Shown: positions 1-9,883, counted from the stretch's first letter. The stretch is DNA of 64,000 nt from Microtetraspora fusca (GCF_001570365.1 NZ_BBYK01000040.1:384591-448590); one strand, 5' to 3'. A program made the numbers and translations. The notes: a model not told the origin generated them from the sequence alone.

Positions 1-851
1 ACGGCGTCTCCGAGGCCGGCGAGAACGGCAGGGCGGACAAGGGAACAGCCGCCGCGGGCGCTGTATCGGCGACGGCGTCCGGGAGGACGACCGTCCAGGC
101 GGACGACCGCGCATCCGGAGACATAGTCGTCCCGACCCCGCGTGGTCGCGGACGGGTCGAGTTCGAGAACGTCGCGTTCACCTATCCGGACCGGACCAGG
201 CCGACGCTGAGCGGCCTCTCCTTCACCGCCGCCCCGGGCGAGCTCGTCGTCTGCACGGGGCCGAGCGGCGCGGGCAAGACGACCATCGCCAAGCTGCTGC
301 TCCGGTTCTACGACCCGACGGCGGGCCGCGTCCTGCTCGACGGCGTGGACATCCGCGAGATGCCGCGCAGGTCCCTGCGCGAGAACATCACCATCCTGCA
401 GCAGGAGAACCTGCTCTTCTCGGCGACCGTACGGGACAACATCGCCTACGGCCGCCCGGAGGCCGACCTCGACGAGATCGTGCGGGCCGCGATCACGGCG
501 GACGCGGACGGCTTCATCCGCACGCTGCCGGAGGGGTACGACACCCCGATCGGGCAGCGGGGACGACTGCTGTCGGGCGGGCAGCGGCAGCGGCTCGCGA
601 TCGCCCGCGCCATCCTGCGCGACGCGCCCGTACTGATCCTCGACGAGCCGATGACCGGCCTGGACGCGCCGACCGCGGCACGGATCATGGAGCTCCTGCA
701 ACGGCTCATGGCCGGGCGGACGACCATCCTGATCACGCATGATCTCCGGCATGTGCCCACGCCGAGCCGGAACATCGTGCTGGAGCCTGCCCATCCGCCG
801 TTCGCGGTGGACCGTTCTCACCTGGACGACGATCCGGTCGTCCTGTCCTGA
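1..851 (+). CDS. ABC transporter ATP-binding domain, 3' part of an exporter-type gene (5' end outside window)
   Basis: The reading frame is open from base 3 to a TGA at 849-851 and has no start inside the window, so this is the C-terminal part of a longer gene. The visible protein holds a complete nucleotide-binding domain: Walker A GPSGAGKTT near bases 258-285, a Q-loop region (ILQQENLLFSATVRDN), the ABC signature LSGGQRQR, Walker B VLILDEP and the switch His in LITHDL. The phrase QQENLLFSATVRDNIAYG is typical of exporters with fused membrane and ATPase domains (MsbA/LmrA type), so a six-helix membrane domain probably lies upstream. It would act in the cytoplasmic membrane. Substrate cannot be inferred. 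The low-complexity Gly/Ala/Thr stretch at bases 3-130 looks like an interdomain linker. Confidence 0.9.
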   Translation, partial: GVSEAGENGRADKGTAAAGAVSATASGRTTVQADDRASGDIVVPTPRGRGRVEFENVAFTYPDRTRPTLSGLSFTAAPGELVVCTGPSGAGKTTIAKLLLRFYDPTAGRVLLDGVDIREMPRRSLRENITILQQENLLFSATVRDNIAYGRPEADLDEIVRAAITADADGFIRTLPEGYDTPIGQRGRLLSGGQRQRLAIARAILRDAPVLILDEPMTGLDAPTAARIMELLQRLMAGRTTILITHDLRHVPTPSRNIVLEPAHPPFAVDRSHLDDDPVVLS

Positions 852-935
852 GGGACGCCTCTCCCGCGCCGGGCCGCGCGCTCGCCGTTCGCCGAAGCGC
901 GAACGGCGACGGCGGCCCCGGTCGTGGTCGGTACG

Positions 936-1379
936 TCACCCGAGCAGACGCCTGGCCTCCTCGATCAGGTCAACGCCCATGGTGAGCTTGAGAGAGAGCC
1001 AGACGATGGCGGCCGCGAGCGCGGCCGTCAGCAGGGCGGCCACGACGCGGACGAACCAGTTCTGGCGTTTGAGCCAGCCGGTCGCGGCCGTGACCGTTCG
1101 CTTGGCGAAGCCGAGCAGCCGGTGTGCCCACGGGAACTCCGTGGCCAGTACGGCCAGCCCGGCGAAGACGACGAGCCATCCGGGCCCGGGGAACGGCACC
1201 ATGATGAGGCCCGCGACGACGAGCGCCGCGCCGAGCACGCCGACGACGATCTTCAAAGTGAGGCGGCCACCGGGACGGGCCCGTATCTGATCGAGCCGGC
1301 TCAGGGGCTCGGCCACCTGCCGCACCGCCGCCTCCCCGCCCTCGTCGTCGCCGCCCAGCGCGTTCTCGATCATCGCCAC
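936..1379 (-). CDS. PGPGW-motif transmembrane protein (TIGR02611-like)
   Basis: A 147-aa protein with three or four hydrophobic segments (about residues 42-60, 66-82 and 110-132) and the diagnostic motif PFPGPGW at about residue 63, which marks the PGPGW/TIGR02611 family of small actinobacterial membrane proteins. No biochemical role is established for the family. The start taken is GTG at 1379, since a purine-rich AGGGGGTGA lies about 5 bases upstream on the minus strand; ATG at 1373 is the alternative. It ends 84 bases from the convergent ABC gene end and is not obviously in an operon. Confidence 0.8.
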   Translation of the reverse strand: MAMIENALGGDDEGGEAAVRQVAEPLSRLDQIRARPGGRLTLKIVVGVLGAALVVAGLIMVPFPGPGWLVVFAGLAVLATEFPWAHRLLGFAKRTVTAATGWLKRQNWFVRVVAALLTAALAAAIVWLSLKLTMGVDLIEEARRLLG

Positions 1380-1534
1380 CCGGTCACCCCCTGAGGACAG
1401 AATAAGCAGCCCGGTGCGGGCCGCTCTCGTCCCTCCGGACGAAACGGACTCCCCCTACGGTGTGCCCCGGCGGCGAGACGGCCGGGGCCCGGAAACTCCG
1501 GCATCGGCCGTCCCCTGTCATGTGCTTCCGCCGC

Positions 1535-1849
1535 TCAGGAGGCCGGACACCTGACGGCCGAGGGAGCCGCGTTCGTGCCGGACCAGCCCGCGCCGAAGCC
1601 GAACGTCGTGCTCGCGCCGGGCGCGAGGGCACCGTTCCAGCTCAGGTTCCGCACGCTGACCGCGGAGCCGGTCGAGTAAACGACCTGGAGCCCGGAGTCA
1701 CCCGGCGCCCAGACGAACCGGCTGCCGTCCGCCGCCGCGGCGACGGTGCCGCCCTTGTTGAGAATAGTCAGAATCTTGAACCGCCGGACACCGCCGGACA
1801 CCGCCGGTCGACGACCGCCGAGAGCCGCATATGGGAGAACCGCACGCAC
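1535..1849 (-). pseudogene. CBM2-like carbohydrate-binding module remnant (5'-truncated)
   Basis: The last ~65 residues read like the second half of a family 2 carbohydrate-binding module: VRNLSWNGALAPG, then TTFGFGAGWSGTNAAPS, ending in a Cys-containing tail. CBM2 modules are about 100 residues long and sit on secreted polysaccharide hydrolases. Here the first half, any catalytic domain and any signal peptide are missing. The upstream DNA holds a short tandem repeat (ccgccggaca at about 1783-1806). It begins only 10 bases past the end of jetD on the same strand. I interpret it as the surviving 3' end of a deleted secreted glycosidase gene. Confidence 0.5.
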
Positions 1850-1858
1850 ACCCGCGGA

Positions 1859-3097
1859 CTACATGGCTGAGGCCAGGTCGGCGAGCAGGTCGGGGATGAC
1901 GAGTTCCTCCTCGACGCGTACGGCGCGCCGCGCCATCGCCCTGGCGAGTTCCGGGTCCCAGGGCGTCGCGCAGGGGCGGCCGGTCAGCGGCGCCGACGAG
2001 GGCGCCGCCTCGTAGGCCGACACGTCGAAGCGCCACGGCCGGAAGCCGAACCGCTCGTACACGGCGGAGGCGATGGCGACGCCGCCCCAATCGAAGTCCC
2101 CGTGGTAGGCGAACGCGGCGCCTCCGGACGAGAGGAGATCCAGCAGCCGCCAGACGGCCGTCGACGGCCTGCCGCCCGTGCAGACGAGCGGCGGGCAGGA
2201 GGGGCCGAGCTCGTCGGCCGCGGCGGCCACGACGACGGGGTTCTCGCAGACCCTGACCAGACCGGCGGTCAGCGGACTCTCGTGGCGGCGAAGCTGGCGA
2301 AGGGTCAGCACGCAGGGCTCCCCCGCGTCCGCCGCCGCCTTGAGCACGCGTCCCATGGGCGTGTGGCGGTCGCCGGGCAGGCCCAGGCAGAGCACAAGGG
2401 AGGACAGATCGTCGAGGTGGACCCCGACCGCGGCCCACGCCGCGCGCCGGGCGTCCGCTCCGCCGTCGTTCGCGTACAACCGCCCTCCCAGCGCGCGGGC
2501 CGCCGAGAGCGCGAGTGTGGCCAGCGGACGTCCCTCGTCCAGCGCGTGGGCGTCACCGCAGGTTTCCGAGGCCAGGCGGCCGATGGGGATGCCCGGGGAC
2601 GGCAGCCGGTCCAGCACCGCGGTGAGGCGGTCGAGCAGCGGCCGCGCGTCCTCGGCCGCCGGAGCCAGCCGCCTGACCAGCCCGGTGCTCTCCAGCCACG
2701 AACGCCAGCCGGACAGCTCAGGGCGGCGGCCGACGAGAGCGTCGAGCTCCGCGAACGCCCGCTGCCAGGCCGCCGCCCGCGTCGCGCTCTCCACCGCCAG
2801 GTCGCGGACCGGACCGCGGAGCCGTACGACGGCCTCGCGCAGCCCCTCGGGCGCGACCCCACTGGTGCGCAGCATCCGGTCCACGTCGTCGAGGGAGACC
2901 GACACCGAACCGCCGGAACCCGCACGGCGTCCGAGCAGCAGCTCGACCGCGCGACGCTGGGCCGCGGACGCCCGGGTGAGAGTGACCGTTCCGCTCAGCG
3001 GCCTGCCCTGCTCCAGGCGGCGGTGGACCCGCTCGACGAGCCAGGCCGTCTCGTCACCGCCCAGCAACCGCCGTAGCCGGTCGTCGTCATCGCTCAT
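1859..3097 (-). CDS. jetD: Wadjet subunit JetD, DUF2399/TIGR02679 TOPRIM nuclease
   Basis: A 412-aa protein of the DUF2399/TIGR02679 family, the nuclease subunit of Wadjet anti-plasmid systems. The C-terminal half carries TOPRIM-type acidic motifs: the Glu of CENP near residue 284 and the DxD of HGDFDWGG near residue 335. The N-terminal half would form the arm that contacts the SMC complex. In characterised Wadjets the JetABC motor senses closed circular DNA and JetD cuts it. The ATG at 3097 overlaps the jetC stop as ATGA, which implies translational coupling. Length and gene order match the DUF2397-DUF2398-TIGR02680-DUF2399 variant, usually called type II and known as eptABCD in Mycobacterium smegmatis. 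All expected acidic residues are present, so it looks active. Confidence 0.9.
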   Translation of the reverse strand: MSDDDDRLRRLLGGDETAWLVERVHRRLEQGRPLSGTVTLTRASAAQRRAVELLLGRRAGSGGSVSVSLDDVDRMLRTSGVAPEGLREAVVRLRGPVRDLAVESATRAAAWQRAFAELDALVGRRPELSGWRSWLESTGLVRRLAPAAEDARPLLDRLTAVLDRLPSPGIPIGRLASETCGDAHALDEGRPLATLALSAARALGGRLYANDGGADARRAAWAAVGVHLDDLSSLVLCLGLPGDRHTPMGRVLKAAADAGEPCVLTLRQLRRHESPLTAGLVRVCENPVVVAAAADELGPSCPPLVCTGGRPSTAVWRLLDLLSSGGAAFAYHGDFDWGGVAIASAVYERFGFRPWRFDVSAYEAAPSSAPLTGRPCATPWDPELARAMARRAVRVEEELVIPDLLADLASAM

Positions 3098-6000
3098 CCG
3101 AACAGCCCGTCCTGTGCTCCTTCGATCGCCGCCTCGACGCGGGAACCACTCGCGGGCACCGCGACGGCCGGGCGATCCATCCGCCGCCGCTCATGTCCGT
3201 CCCAGCGCCAGGGGGTGACCAGGACCGCGTCGATGCCGTCACGGCGGGAGAGCTGGCAGATCGCCAAGCCGGGGACCTGCGGGTAGCAGCCCCACTCGCG
3301 CTCGCTGGTCATCACCACGTCCATGTCGAACGTGGCAAGCAGCCCCAGGCACTTGGCCCGTGAGTCGTCGTCGACGCCGGCGAACGCCTCGTCCAGGGCG
3401 ACCAACCGCGGCGCGTACGGGCTGCCGGCGGATTTGTAGTGTGCCGAGGCGGCGGCGAAGAGCGGCACCGAGGCCGCCAGCACCCGCTCGCCGCCTGACG
3501 CGGGCCCGGTCGCGGCCCGCCACTGCCCGTCCTGCAGCCGCTGGATCGCGAACTCGTGCCAGGTGCGGTAGTCGAGGGCTCTGGTCAGCGCCTCGGTCCA
3601 GCCGGCGGCGGGGTTGCCGGCGTGCTCGCGGGCGATGCGGTCCTGAAGGAACGCGCCGACCGCGGACCTGTCGGCGACCGACCAGGCGTCCACCGTCTGC
3701 CGGAGTTTGTCACGGACCCGGTCCAGTCCTTCGGGCGCGCTTTTGGCGGGCTTCCAGACCAGGCGCAGGCGCATGCCGGTGGACGTGGGGCGGGACTCCA
3801 GCTCGGCGTTCATCTCCCGGACCTCGGACTCGGCCGCGGCGATCAACTCCTGCAGCGTCCCGGCGACTTCGTTGAGCAGGTGGTTCTCCAGGATCTCGCG
3901 CTCCTTGGCCGACAGGAGCCGGGCGCGGTGCTCGGACTCCTCGGCGAGCGCCGCGGCAAGGCTGGGAACGTCACGGCTGCGGCCCTGGAAGACCACGTCC
4001 ACGATCATCACGCCGTCGTGCAGGGTGAGCCCGACCGAGTGTCCGTGCCTGGCCATGGAGTCCGACAGCAGTTTGTGCTCCTCGGCCACCTTTCTCTGCA
4101 CCCGATCCCACGGACCGTCGCCGTCGTCCACCTGGCCCAGCTCGGCGTTGACCGTCCTGGCCAGGAGCACGGCCGGGGTGGCCGCCCACTCACCTGCCGC
4201 GTCGGGCACCCGCAGGTCGGGGAGTGCCACATGCAGCAGGCCGGTGGCGGTGAACGCCTGGAACTCCCGTACCGCGACATCCCGCGTCACGGCCGCGTCC
4301 GTGATCTGGGCGCGCAGCGTGTCGCGTGCTCCCTCGGCCTTGCCGCGTTCCTGCAGAGCGGCGTGCTCCCTGCGCCGGGCCTCGGCTTCGGCGCGGGCAC
4401 GTTCGTCCAGCTCGTGTTCCACCTGTTCGAGCCGGCGGAACAGCTCCTCGACGGCCGTGCCGGCGGTCTCCACCAGGGCACGGTAGGTTTCGGCGGCGGC
4501 GTCGGCCTTCTCCCGTGCCGCGACCGCCAGCTCCGCCGCTTCGCCCAGCTGTCGCCCGATCAGGTCGAGGTCGTCCGCGGCTTCGCCGGCCGCCTCTCGG
4601 GCGGCGCGCCACGCCTGCCCGAGAGGCGACAGGCGGGCCAGGGCCAGCCGATAGTCGGTGACTCCCGCCTTGATCCGCGCCAGCGCATGGTGATCCACCG
4701 GCAGGCCGACGTCGCTCGCGAACTCGGCGGCCCGCTCCCCGGCGGCGTCCAGCTCGTTCTGGCGCGCGAGCACGACCTGGGTCGCGAGGGCGTGCTTGGC
4801 GTCCAGGTCGCGCCGCCTGTCGTGCTCGGCGGCGAGCTTGACCTGTGCCTCCCGCAGCGGCGAGTCCGCGGGCAGCGCCCGATGCTCGGCGGCGAGCTTC
4901 TCCCGCCGCGCCGCGAGCGTGTCGAGCTCGGCGCTCAGCCGGTCGATCCGCAGGGTGACCTCGTCCAGTTCCGCCCGGAGCACCGCGAGCCGGGCGCGCC
5001 GGGCCGCCTCTCGCGTCCCTTCGCCGATGTAGTGGGCGTCATCCTTGCGCCACGATCCGGCGAGCACGCCGTTGGCCCACCGGCCGTCCACGGCCACCCA
5101 GGTTCCGCCGTCGCCCGGGCCGAGTCCGATGCCGCGCAGCACGGCCTCGACGGCACTGTCGGCCAGCATCCCCGCCCGCGGATCGGCGCGGTCGACGGCC
5201 GGCCGCAGGACGACGGCGCACGACGCCCCGGGCAGCGGCTCGCCGGCCACAATGACGGTGTCGTCCTCCGCGACCAGCGTTCCCCCGGGCGTCACCCAGG
5301 CGTCGAGGACGCCCGCGGCTTCGAGCGCGGCCTCCAGCCCCGCCCGATGCTCAGCCGGCACGGCGTCGGCGAAGTCCACGACCTTCCACAGGGGAGCACC
5401 GGGGCGGTCGATCCTGGCCTGGGGCGCGCGCGTATGCGGTACGGGCGGGGCGTCGTGTCCACCGGCCTCCAGCCTGACTATCTCCTCCGTCAGCGACGCC
5501 GCGGCCTGCCGCGCCCCGCGCAGTTCGGCGTCCAACTCGGCGCCCAGACGGCCGAGCGCGTCGGTGGCGTTCCTGGCCGCGTCGCCGATCGCGGCTACGG
5601 CCGGATTGGGACCGTCGGCTGAGACGGCCCACGCCTCCACCGCTGTCAGCAGCTCGTCGGGGTCGTCCAGCCGCAGCTCGGTCAGCCCCGCCAGGTAGAG
5701 GGAGTAGGCCTGGAGAAGGTCGGCCGTCGCCGCCGACGTCATCCCCTCGGCGGCCGCGATGCGCTCGGCCGCGGCCTGCAGCTCGCCGGTCAGCCGGTCC
5801 ACCTCGTCACGCGCCGAGGCGAGCCGCGACCGGGCCTGCTTCACATCGTCGATCAGTCGTTCCAGCTCGTTGATCGCCTGCTCCTGGCGGGCCGCCAGCG
5901 CTTCGGTCTCCCGGCGGGCCGCGGCCGCCTCGGACGGCGTGGCGGCGGCGTCCCAGCCGGCGATGGAGAGGTGTTCGGACTCGAGTGCGGCCGCGCGGGC

Positions 6001-7203
6001 GGCCGTGAGCGTCTGTTCCCGGGCCTGTTCCAGTTCCTGGGCCGCCTGGTCGGCCTTCTCCAGGGCGATGCGGGCCCGCTGCTCGCGACGCCGGGTCTCG
6101 CCGGAGAGGCGGTCCCGCTCCTGCTCACACCGTCGCGCGTGCGCAGCCAGCCGCTCGGCCTCCTCGCCGGTCTGCGTGAGCCGTTCCGCGTCCCGCATCT
6201 CCGGGCTCTGCCGCAGCGCTTCCCTGCGGGCCTCCAACAGGTTTCGCCGCGTCGCGAGCTCCTCGAGCAGCTCATGGGCCGCCGCCAGCTCCGCCTCCGC
6301 CGCCGCGTGCGCCGCCTCGACCTCGCCCAGGTCGCGACCGAGATGCTCGTACCGGCTCTGGGCCAGCCGCGGCACGGCCGCCTTGCGCTTGGCCGCGATC
6401 GCGGCGTACCGGCGGTAGTGGACGAGGAAGTCCGTCGCGGCCTTGCGCGCCTCCTCCAGCCCGCGCAGCGCGTCGCGCTCCTCGTCGAGGCCGCGGAACG
6501 CCTCGGCCACCGTCGCGATCAGGCCGGGGCTGAGCGGGGGCAGCGCCTCGGTGAGCGCCCGGGACAGCAGCTTCTCATCCGGCTTCTTGGAGAGCTGCGG
6601 CTGCCGCAACTGGATCAGCAGGTTCACCAGGGCCTCGTAACGGTGCTCACCGAGCCCGAACATGGCGTCGTCCACGGCCCTGCGGTAATCGGCGGCCCGG
6701 TCGTAGACCACGCCCCTGCCGTCGACCGCCTCGCGCAGCTTCTCCCGGGTGAGCGCCACCCCGGCCGCGGAGAGCAGGTGAAGCTCGGACCCGACGCGCT
6801 GGGACGTGACGAAGAACCAGTGCCGGACGATGCCGCGGTCCTTGACGGCCTTCATCCCGCAGCCGATCGTGCGGAACTCCTCGGTGCCGTCGGCGGCGCG
6901 GCGCCCGAACTCCATCCAGGTGTAGCCCAGCCGCTCCGGGTGCGGGTGCTTGCCGCCCAGCAGCAGGTTCCACTCCATCCGCTTCTGGCGGTCGCCGTCG
7001 GGCTCGACCCGGTGCGGAGCGAGCTCACCGTCGAGCAGGAATGGCAGCGTCAGAGCCAGCACCTTGGACTTGCCGGTGCCGTTGTTGCCGCGCAGCAGCA
7101 GGCGGCCGTCGTGGAAGTGGAACTCCTCGACGTCGTAGTAGAACATGTCGACGAGCCCGGCGCGCAACGGCTTCCAGCGCTCGGAGGTCGGGGAAGGCGG
7201 CAT
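3094..7203 (-). CDS. jetC: Wadjet subunit JetC, SMC-like ATPase (TIGR02680)
   Basis: A 1369-aa SMC-family ATPase. Walker A GNNGTGKS is at residues 39-46. Long Ala/Glu/Arg-rich coiled coils follow, with a hinge-like globular region near residues 600-700. The ABC signature SGGER is near residue 1234 and Walker B LVALDEAF near 1268, with D-loop GVDDDSR. The size fits TIGR02680. It would be the loop-extruding motor of the JetABC complex. The frame stays open far upstream of 7203, but homology starts at MPPSPTSERWKPL, and that ATG overlaps the jetB TGA (TGATG), so 7203 is the supported start. Coupling at both ends places it inside one operon with jetA, jetB and jetD. Confidence 0.92.
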   Translation of the reverse strand: MPPSPTSERWKPLRAGLVDMFYYDVEEFHFHDGRLLLRGNNGTGKSKVLALTLPFLLDGELAPHRVEPDGDRQKRMEWNLLLGGKHPHPERLGYTWMEFGRRAADGTEEFRTIGCGMKAVKDRGIVRHWFFVTSQRVGSELHLLSAAGVALTREKLREAVDGRGVVYDRAADYRRAVDDAMFGLGEHRYEALVNLLIQLRQPQLSKKPDEKLLSRALTEALPPLSPGLIATVAEAFRGLDEERDALRGLEEARKAATDFLVHYRRYAAIAAKRKAAVPRLAQSRYEHLGRDLGEVEAAHAAAEAELAAAHELLEELATRRNLLEARREALRQSPEMRDAERLTQTGEEAERLAAHARRCEQERDRLSGETRRREQRARIALEKADQAAQELEQAREQTLTAARAAALESEHLSIAGWDAAATPSEAAAARRETEALAARQEQAINELERLIDDVKQARSRLASARDEVDRLTGELQAAAERIAAAEGMTSAATADLLQAYSLYLAGLTELRLDDPDELLTAVEAWAVSADGPNPAVAAIGDAARNATDALGRLGAELDAELRGARQAAASLTEEIVRLEAGGHDAPPVPHTRAPQARIDRPGAPLWKVVDFADAVPAEHRAGLEAALEAAGVLDAWVTPGGTLVAEDDTVIVAGEPLPGASCAVVLRPAVDRADPRAGMLADSAVEAVLRGIGLGPGDGGTWVAVDGRWANGVLAGSWRKDDAHYIGEGTREAARRARLAVLRAELDEVTLRIDRLSAELDTLAARREKLAAEHRALPADSPLREAQVKLAAEHDRRRDLDAKHALATQVVLARQNELDAAGERAAEFASDVGLPVDHHALARIKAGVTDYRLALARLSPLGQAWRAAREAAGEAADDLDLIGRQLGEAAELAVAAREKADAAAETYRALVETAGTAVEELFRRLEQVEHELDERARAEAEARRREHAALQERGKAEGARDTLRAQITDAAVTRDVAVREFQAFTATGLLHVALPDLRVPDAAGEWAATPAVLLARTVNAELGQVDDGDGPWDRVQRKVAEEHKLLSDSMARHGHSVGLTLHDGVMIVDVVFQGRSRDVPSLAAALAEESEHRARLLSAKEREILENHLLNEVAGTLQELIAAAESEVREMNAELESRPTSTGMRLRLVWKPAKSAPEGLDRVRDKLRQTVDAWSVADRSAVGAFLQDRIAREHAGNPAAGWTEALTRALDYRTWHEFAIQRLQDGQWRAATGPASGGERVLAASVPLFAAASAHYKSAGSPYAPRLVALDEAFAGVDDDSRAKCLGLLATFDMDVVMTSEREWGCYPQVPGLAICQLSRRDGIDAVLVTPWRWDGHERRRMDRPAVAVPASGSRVEAAIEGAQDGLFG

Positions 7204-8354
7204 CACTGTCCTTTGATGACGGGTTCGTCGAGGGCATAGCGGGCGATCGCGGGAAGGCCCGCGGCGGAATCGGCTGTCACGCGTACCAGACGCAACGCGG
7301 TCAACTTGGCGAGCGCCGTGGCCAGCAGCCCGTCTTCGGCACCCGGCTCGGTCACTCCCTTGCGCCAGAACGAGGCGTGCTCGCGCGCGGCCCGCCGCAC
7401 GAAGTCCTTCAGCTCCTCCATGCCGACCTCGTCGCGGGTGGCCAGATACTCGGCCACCAGAAGGGCCAGGTGCCCGTCGGTCCGCTGTTCGGGCATGCGC
7501 ACATCGGTCAGCTCGTCCTCGGGATCCACCATCGCGACGCCCTCCGCGCGCACCTCGGCGACCAATCCGGTCGCTTCCTCGATCCGGCGGGTGATCGCGT
7601 GCCGCTGAGAGATCAGGTAGGCCCGTTCCGCCTCGTCCAGATCGTTCAGGTAGATCACCGGATCCTCGAGCAGCTTGCGAGTCAACCGGCGCCGTAGCGC
7701 GTGGTTGCGCAGGTCGTCCGTGTCGGGGACGGTCTCGGCGGTCAGCTCGGCCAGCCGCTCCTCGAAGGTGTCCGCCGTGATCATGGAGGGCCCGCGCGTG
7801 CCGGTGAGAAGCGCGGCCAACACCGGTCGGCGCACGTCGTACAGCACGTCGCCGCCCGTGGTCAGGTACGCATCCTCGTCGCCGGCGACCCGGCGCAGCA
7901 CGCCCCAGCCGAGCAACGTCCGCGCCACGGTCACCAGGTCGGCGCGCTCGGCCCGGCTCTCGAGGGTGAAGTCGAAGTCCAGGTCGGGATCGGCCACGGC
8001 GGACAGCACCTCCTCGGCCAGTCGACCGAGCGTGGTCTGCGCGTCGGCCCGCTCCAGTACAGCGAGTGCCAGGCACAGCAGGACGTAGCGACGCCTGCCG
8101 TACGGCTCCCCGGCCTTTCCCCTGGCCGGGTGAGTGGCGTCGGCGGTGTCGGCGGCGGTCTTGAACAGCCGTGCCGTGCCCGAATCCACCGTCAGCCGCC
8201 AGCCGGTTTCCCGCGTGAGCCAGTCACGCAACTCGGCGAGGTGGCGGCGGACCAGCACCAGTGTCTCGGCGTCGTCCTCGGCCGTCAGCAGCGGCTTGGC
8301 CAGCAGAGCGCGCAGTGCCGTCCGCCGTTGGGCCGCCTCCTCCTCGGGCGTCAT
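7203..8354 (-). CDS. jetB: Wadjet subunit JetB, DUF2398/TIGR02678 family
   Basis: A 383-aa protein matching the DUF2398/TIGR02678 family (N-terminal RRTALRALLAKPLLT, the block PYGRRRYVLLCLALAVLE, and C-terminal YALDEPVIKG). In Wadjet complexes this is the kleisin-associated (KITE-like) winged-helix subunit that joins JetA and the SMC motor. The ATG at 8354 overlaps the jetA TGA (ATGA), and its own stop overlaps the jetC start, so synthesis of the four subunits is likely coupled. The protein is soluble and cytoplasmic, with no signal peptide. Length is close to the family norm and no interruption is seen. Confidence 0.88.
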   Translation of the reverse strand: MTPEEEAAQRRTALRALLAKPLLTAEDDAETLVLVRRHLAELRDWLTRETGWRLTVDSGTARLFKTAADTADATHPARGKAGEPYGRRRYVLLCLALAVLERADAQTTLGRLAEEVLSAVADPDLDFDFTLESRAERADLVTVARTLLGWGVLRRVAGDEDAYLTTGGDVLYDVRRPVLAALLTGTRGPSMITADTFEERLAELTAETVPDTDDLRNHALRRRLTRKLLEDPVIYLNDLDEAERAYLISQRHAITRRIEEATGLVAEVRAEGVAMVDPEDELTDVRMPEQRTDGHLALLVAEYLATRDEVGMEELKDFVRRAAREHASFWRKGVTEPGAEDGLLATALAKLTALRLVRVTADSAAGLPAIARYALDEPVIKGQ

Positions 8355-9883
8355 CGGGCGGCCATCAGATCGGTGATCTCGATCACGTGCTCCGGCCCGG
8401 TCAGGACGCCGTCCTCGGTGTGAATCTCGATCTCACCGCCGTCGGGAACCAGGGTCAGCCGTACCTCCATCGAGCCGTCGCCGGTAACCGTCTTCACCTC
8501 CGTCTCGTCGGGTCGCCGAGCCGCCAGCGCGTCGCCGAGCAGACCGAGAAAGAGCCGGAACGCGCGCGGATCGAGCACGTTCAGCTCCGACAGCAGGACC
8601 GGCCCGTCGGTGTGCAACCGGGCGCGGGCCGCGGCGGTCTCGGCGGCCTCCCGCTCGGCGTGCTCCAGCAGGAGCCTGCGGGCGTGGGCGCGGTCGGCCA
8701 CCTTGTTCGGCTTGCCGCGACGTTCGTACGAGCCGGTACGGCGCAACTGCGGCGAGATCCTGATCGGCGGAGCCTCGCGCCAGGACGCGCCGGCCCCGAC
8801 GTCGCGCCACTCTTCCAGAGTCGCGGCCGTGACGGTCAGGTGCCGAGCGGACGTCAGGCCGAACGCCGCCCGCCAGAGCCGGTGCATCGCCGCCTCGTCG
8901 GGCGCCTCGGCGAACCAGCGCGCCAGGGTGCGGAAATCCGCGGAGCGGTCCGAGCGGCCGGAGCGGCGCTCGTTGAGCAGCCCGACCGCGTCGATGAGCT
9001 GTTTGATCGCCGTGATCGCGGCCTGGCGCAGCAGTCGGGCCTGGGACGGCCGGCCCACGTCCGCGGAGACGAACCAGTCCTGCAGCCCCCGCCAGCGGTT
9101 GCGCCAGGACGAGAACGCCGCCTCCTCGGCCGTGGCGTACGCGTCCGCGGCCTCCTCCCTGTCGGGCACCGCGTCGGCGGCCTCACGGCGCGCGGCCAGC
9201 CTCAGCAGGCTCTCGTGGTCCGACGCCTCCAGCTCGGCGAGGAGCGCGGCGATCCGCGCGCCGGAGTTGGCGAGGTCGGCGATGAATCGGTTGATGTATT
9301 CGATCAGCCGCTCCTTGTAGGCGATGAACCCCGCCACGTCACCGTCGGAGAAGTCGATGGCCCGGCGCAGCGACGCCATGAACGCCTGCGCGTTGTCGGC
9401 CAGCGACGAGAACCGTTCAGTCAGGGAGAGCAGCAGCAGATGGACCCGGGCCGGATCGGGCTCGCCGTCCCGAGCCAGTACGGTCAGCGACCGCAGTTGG
9501 TCGGCGATGTCGCCCAACGCCACCGACTGCAGCACGCCGCGCCGTCCGATCGCCTCCTCGTAGAACGCGATCGCCTGCTCGGCGGCCTGACCTGCGGGAG
9601 TGAGCTGGAACAGATACCGCTTGCGGTGGAAATCCTCCACCGAGGTGACCCTGCCGGTGTCGGCGTCGGCCCGGAGGTTGCCCCACTCCCGCAGCTTCTC
9701 CAGGGCCTGTGCGAGGGAATCGTCGTTGGCCCGCCCCAGTTCCGCCGCCACGTCCTCCGGTCGAAGGTGCACGACGAAACGTTCTTTCGCCCGGGCGAAA
9801 GAACGCAGGATCTCCCGGTAGAAGGCCGCGTTGGGGGCGCTCAGGTGCGCGAAAGGCTGATGCTCCTGGGACGGCGGGGTCAT
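8351..9883 (-). CDS. jetA: Wadjet subunit JetA, DUF2397/TIGR02677 family
   Basis: First gene of the Wadjet operon, 510 aa, matching DUF2397/TIGR02677 (FAHLSAPNAAFYREILRSF near the N-terminus, then VEDFHRKRYLFQLTPAG). JetA is the kleisin-like subunit that bridges the two SMC heads. The frame extends to 9967, but the ATG at 9883 gives the family-typical N-terminus MTPPSQEHQPF and has an AAGGGAG ribosome site about 7 bases upstream, so 9883 is preferred. The 247-base gap to the divergent helicase gene at 10131 should hold promoters for both transcripts. No SMC-hinge or nuclease motif is present, as expected. Confidence 0.88.
   Translation of the reverse strand: MTPPSQEHQPFAHLSAPNAAFYREILRSFARAKERFVVHLRPEDVAAELGRANDDSLAQALEKLREWGNLRADADTGRVTSVEDFHRKRYLFQLTPAGQAAEQAIAFYEEAIGRRGVLQSVALGDIADQLRSLTVLARDGEPDPARVHLLLLSLTERFSSLADNAQAFMASLRRAIDFSDGDVAGFIAYKERLIEYINRFIADLANSGARIAALLAELEASDHESLLRLAARREAADAVPDREEAADAYATAEEAAFSSWRNRWRGLQDWFVSADVGRPSQARLLRQAAITAIKQLIDAVGLLNERRSGRSDRSADFRTLARWFAEAPDEAAMHRLWRAAFGLTSARHLTVTAATLEEWRDVGAGASWREAPPIRISPQLRRTGSYERRGKPNKVADRAHARRLLLEHAEREAAETAAARARLHTDGPVLLSELNVLDPRAFRLFLGLLGDALAARRPDETEVKTVTGDGSMEVRLTLVPDGGEIEIHTEDGVLTGPEHVIEITDLMAAR

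Noticed and set aside
7204..8076. Upstream 291-codon extension of the jetC frame
   Set aside because: It lies antisense-free but inside jetB in another frame, is Arg/Gly-rich without homology, and the ATG at 7203 couples to the jetB stop.
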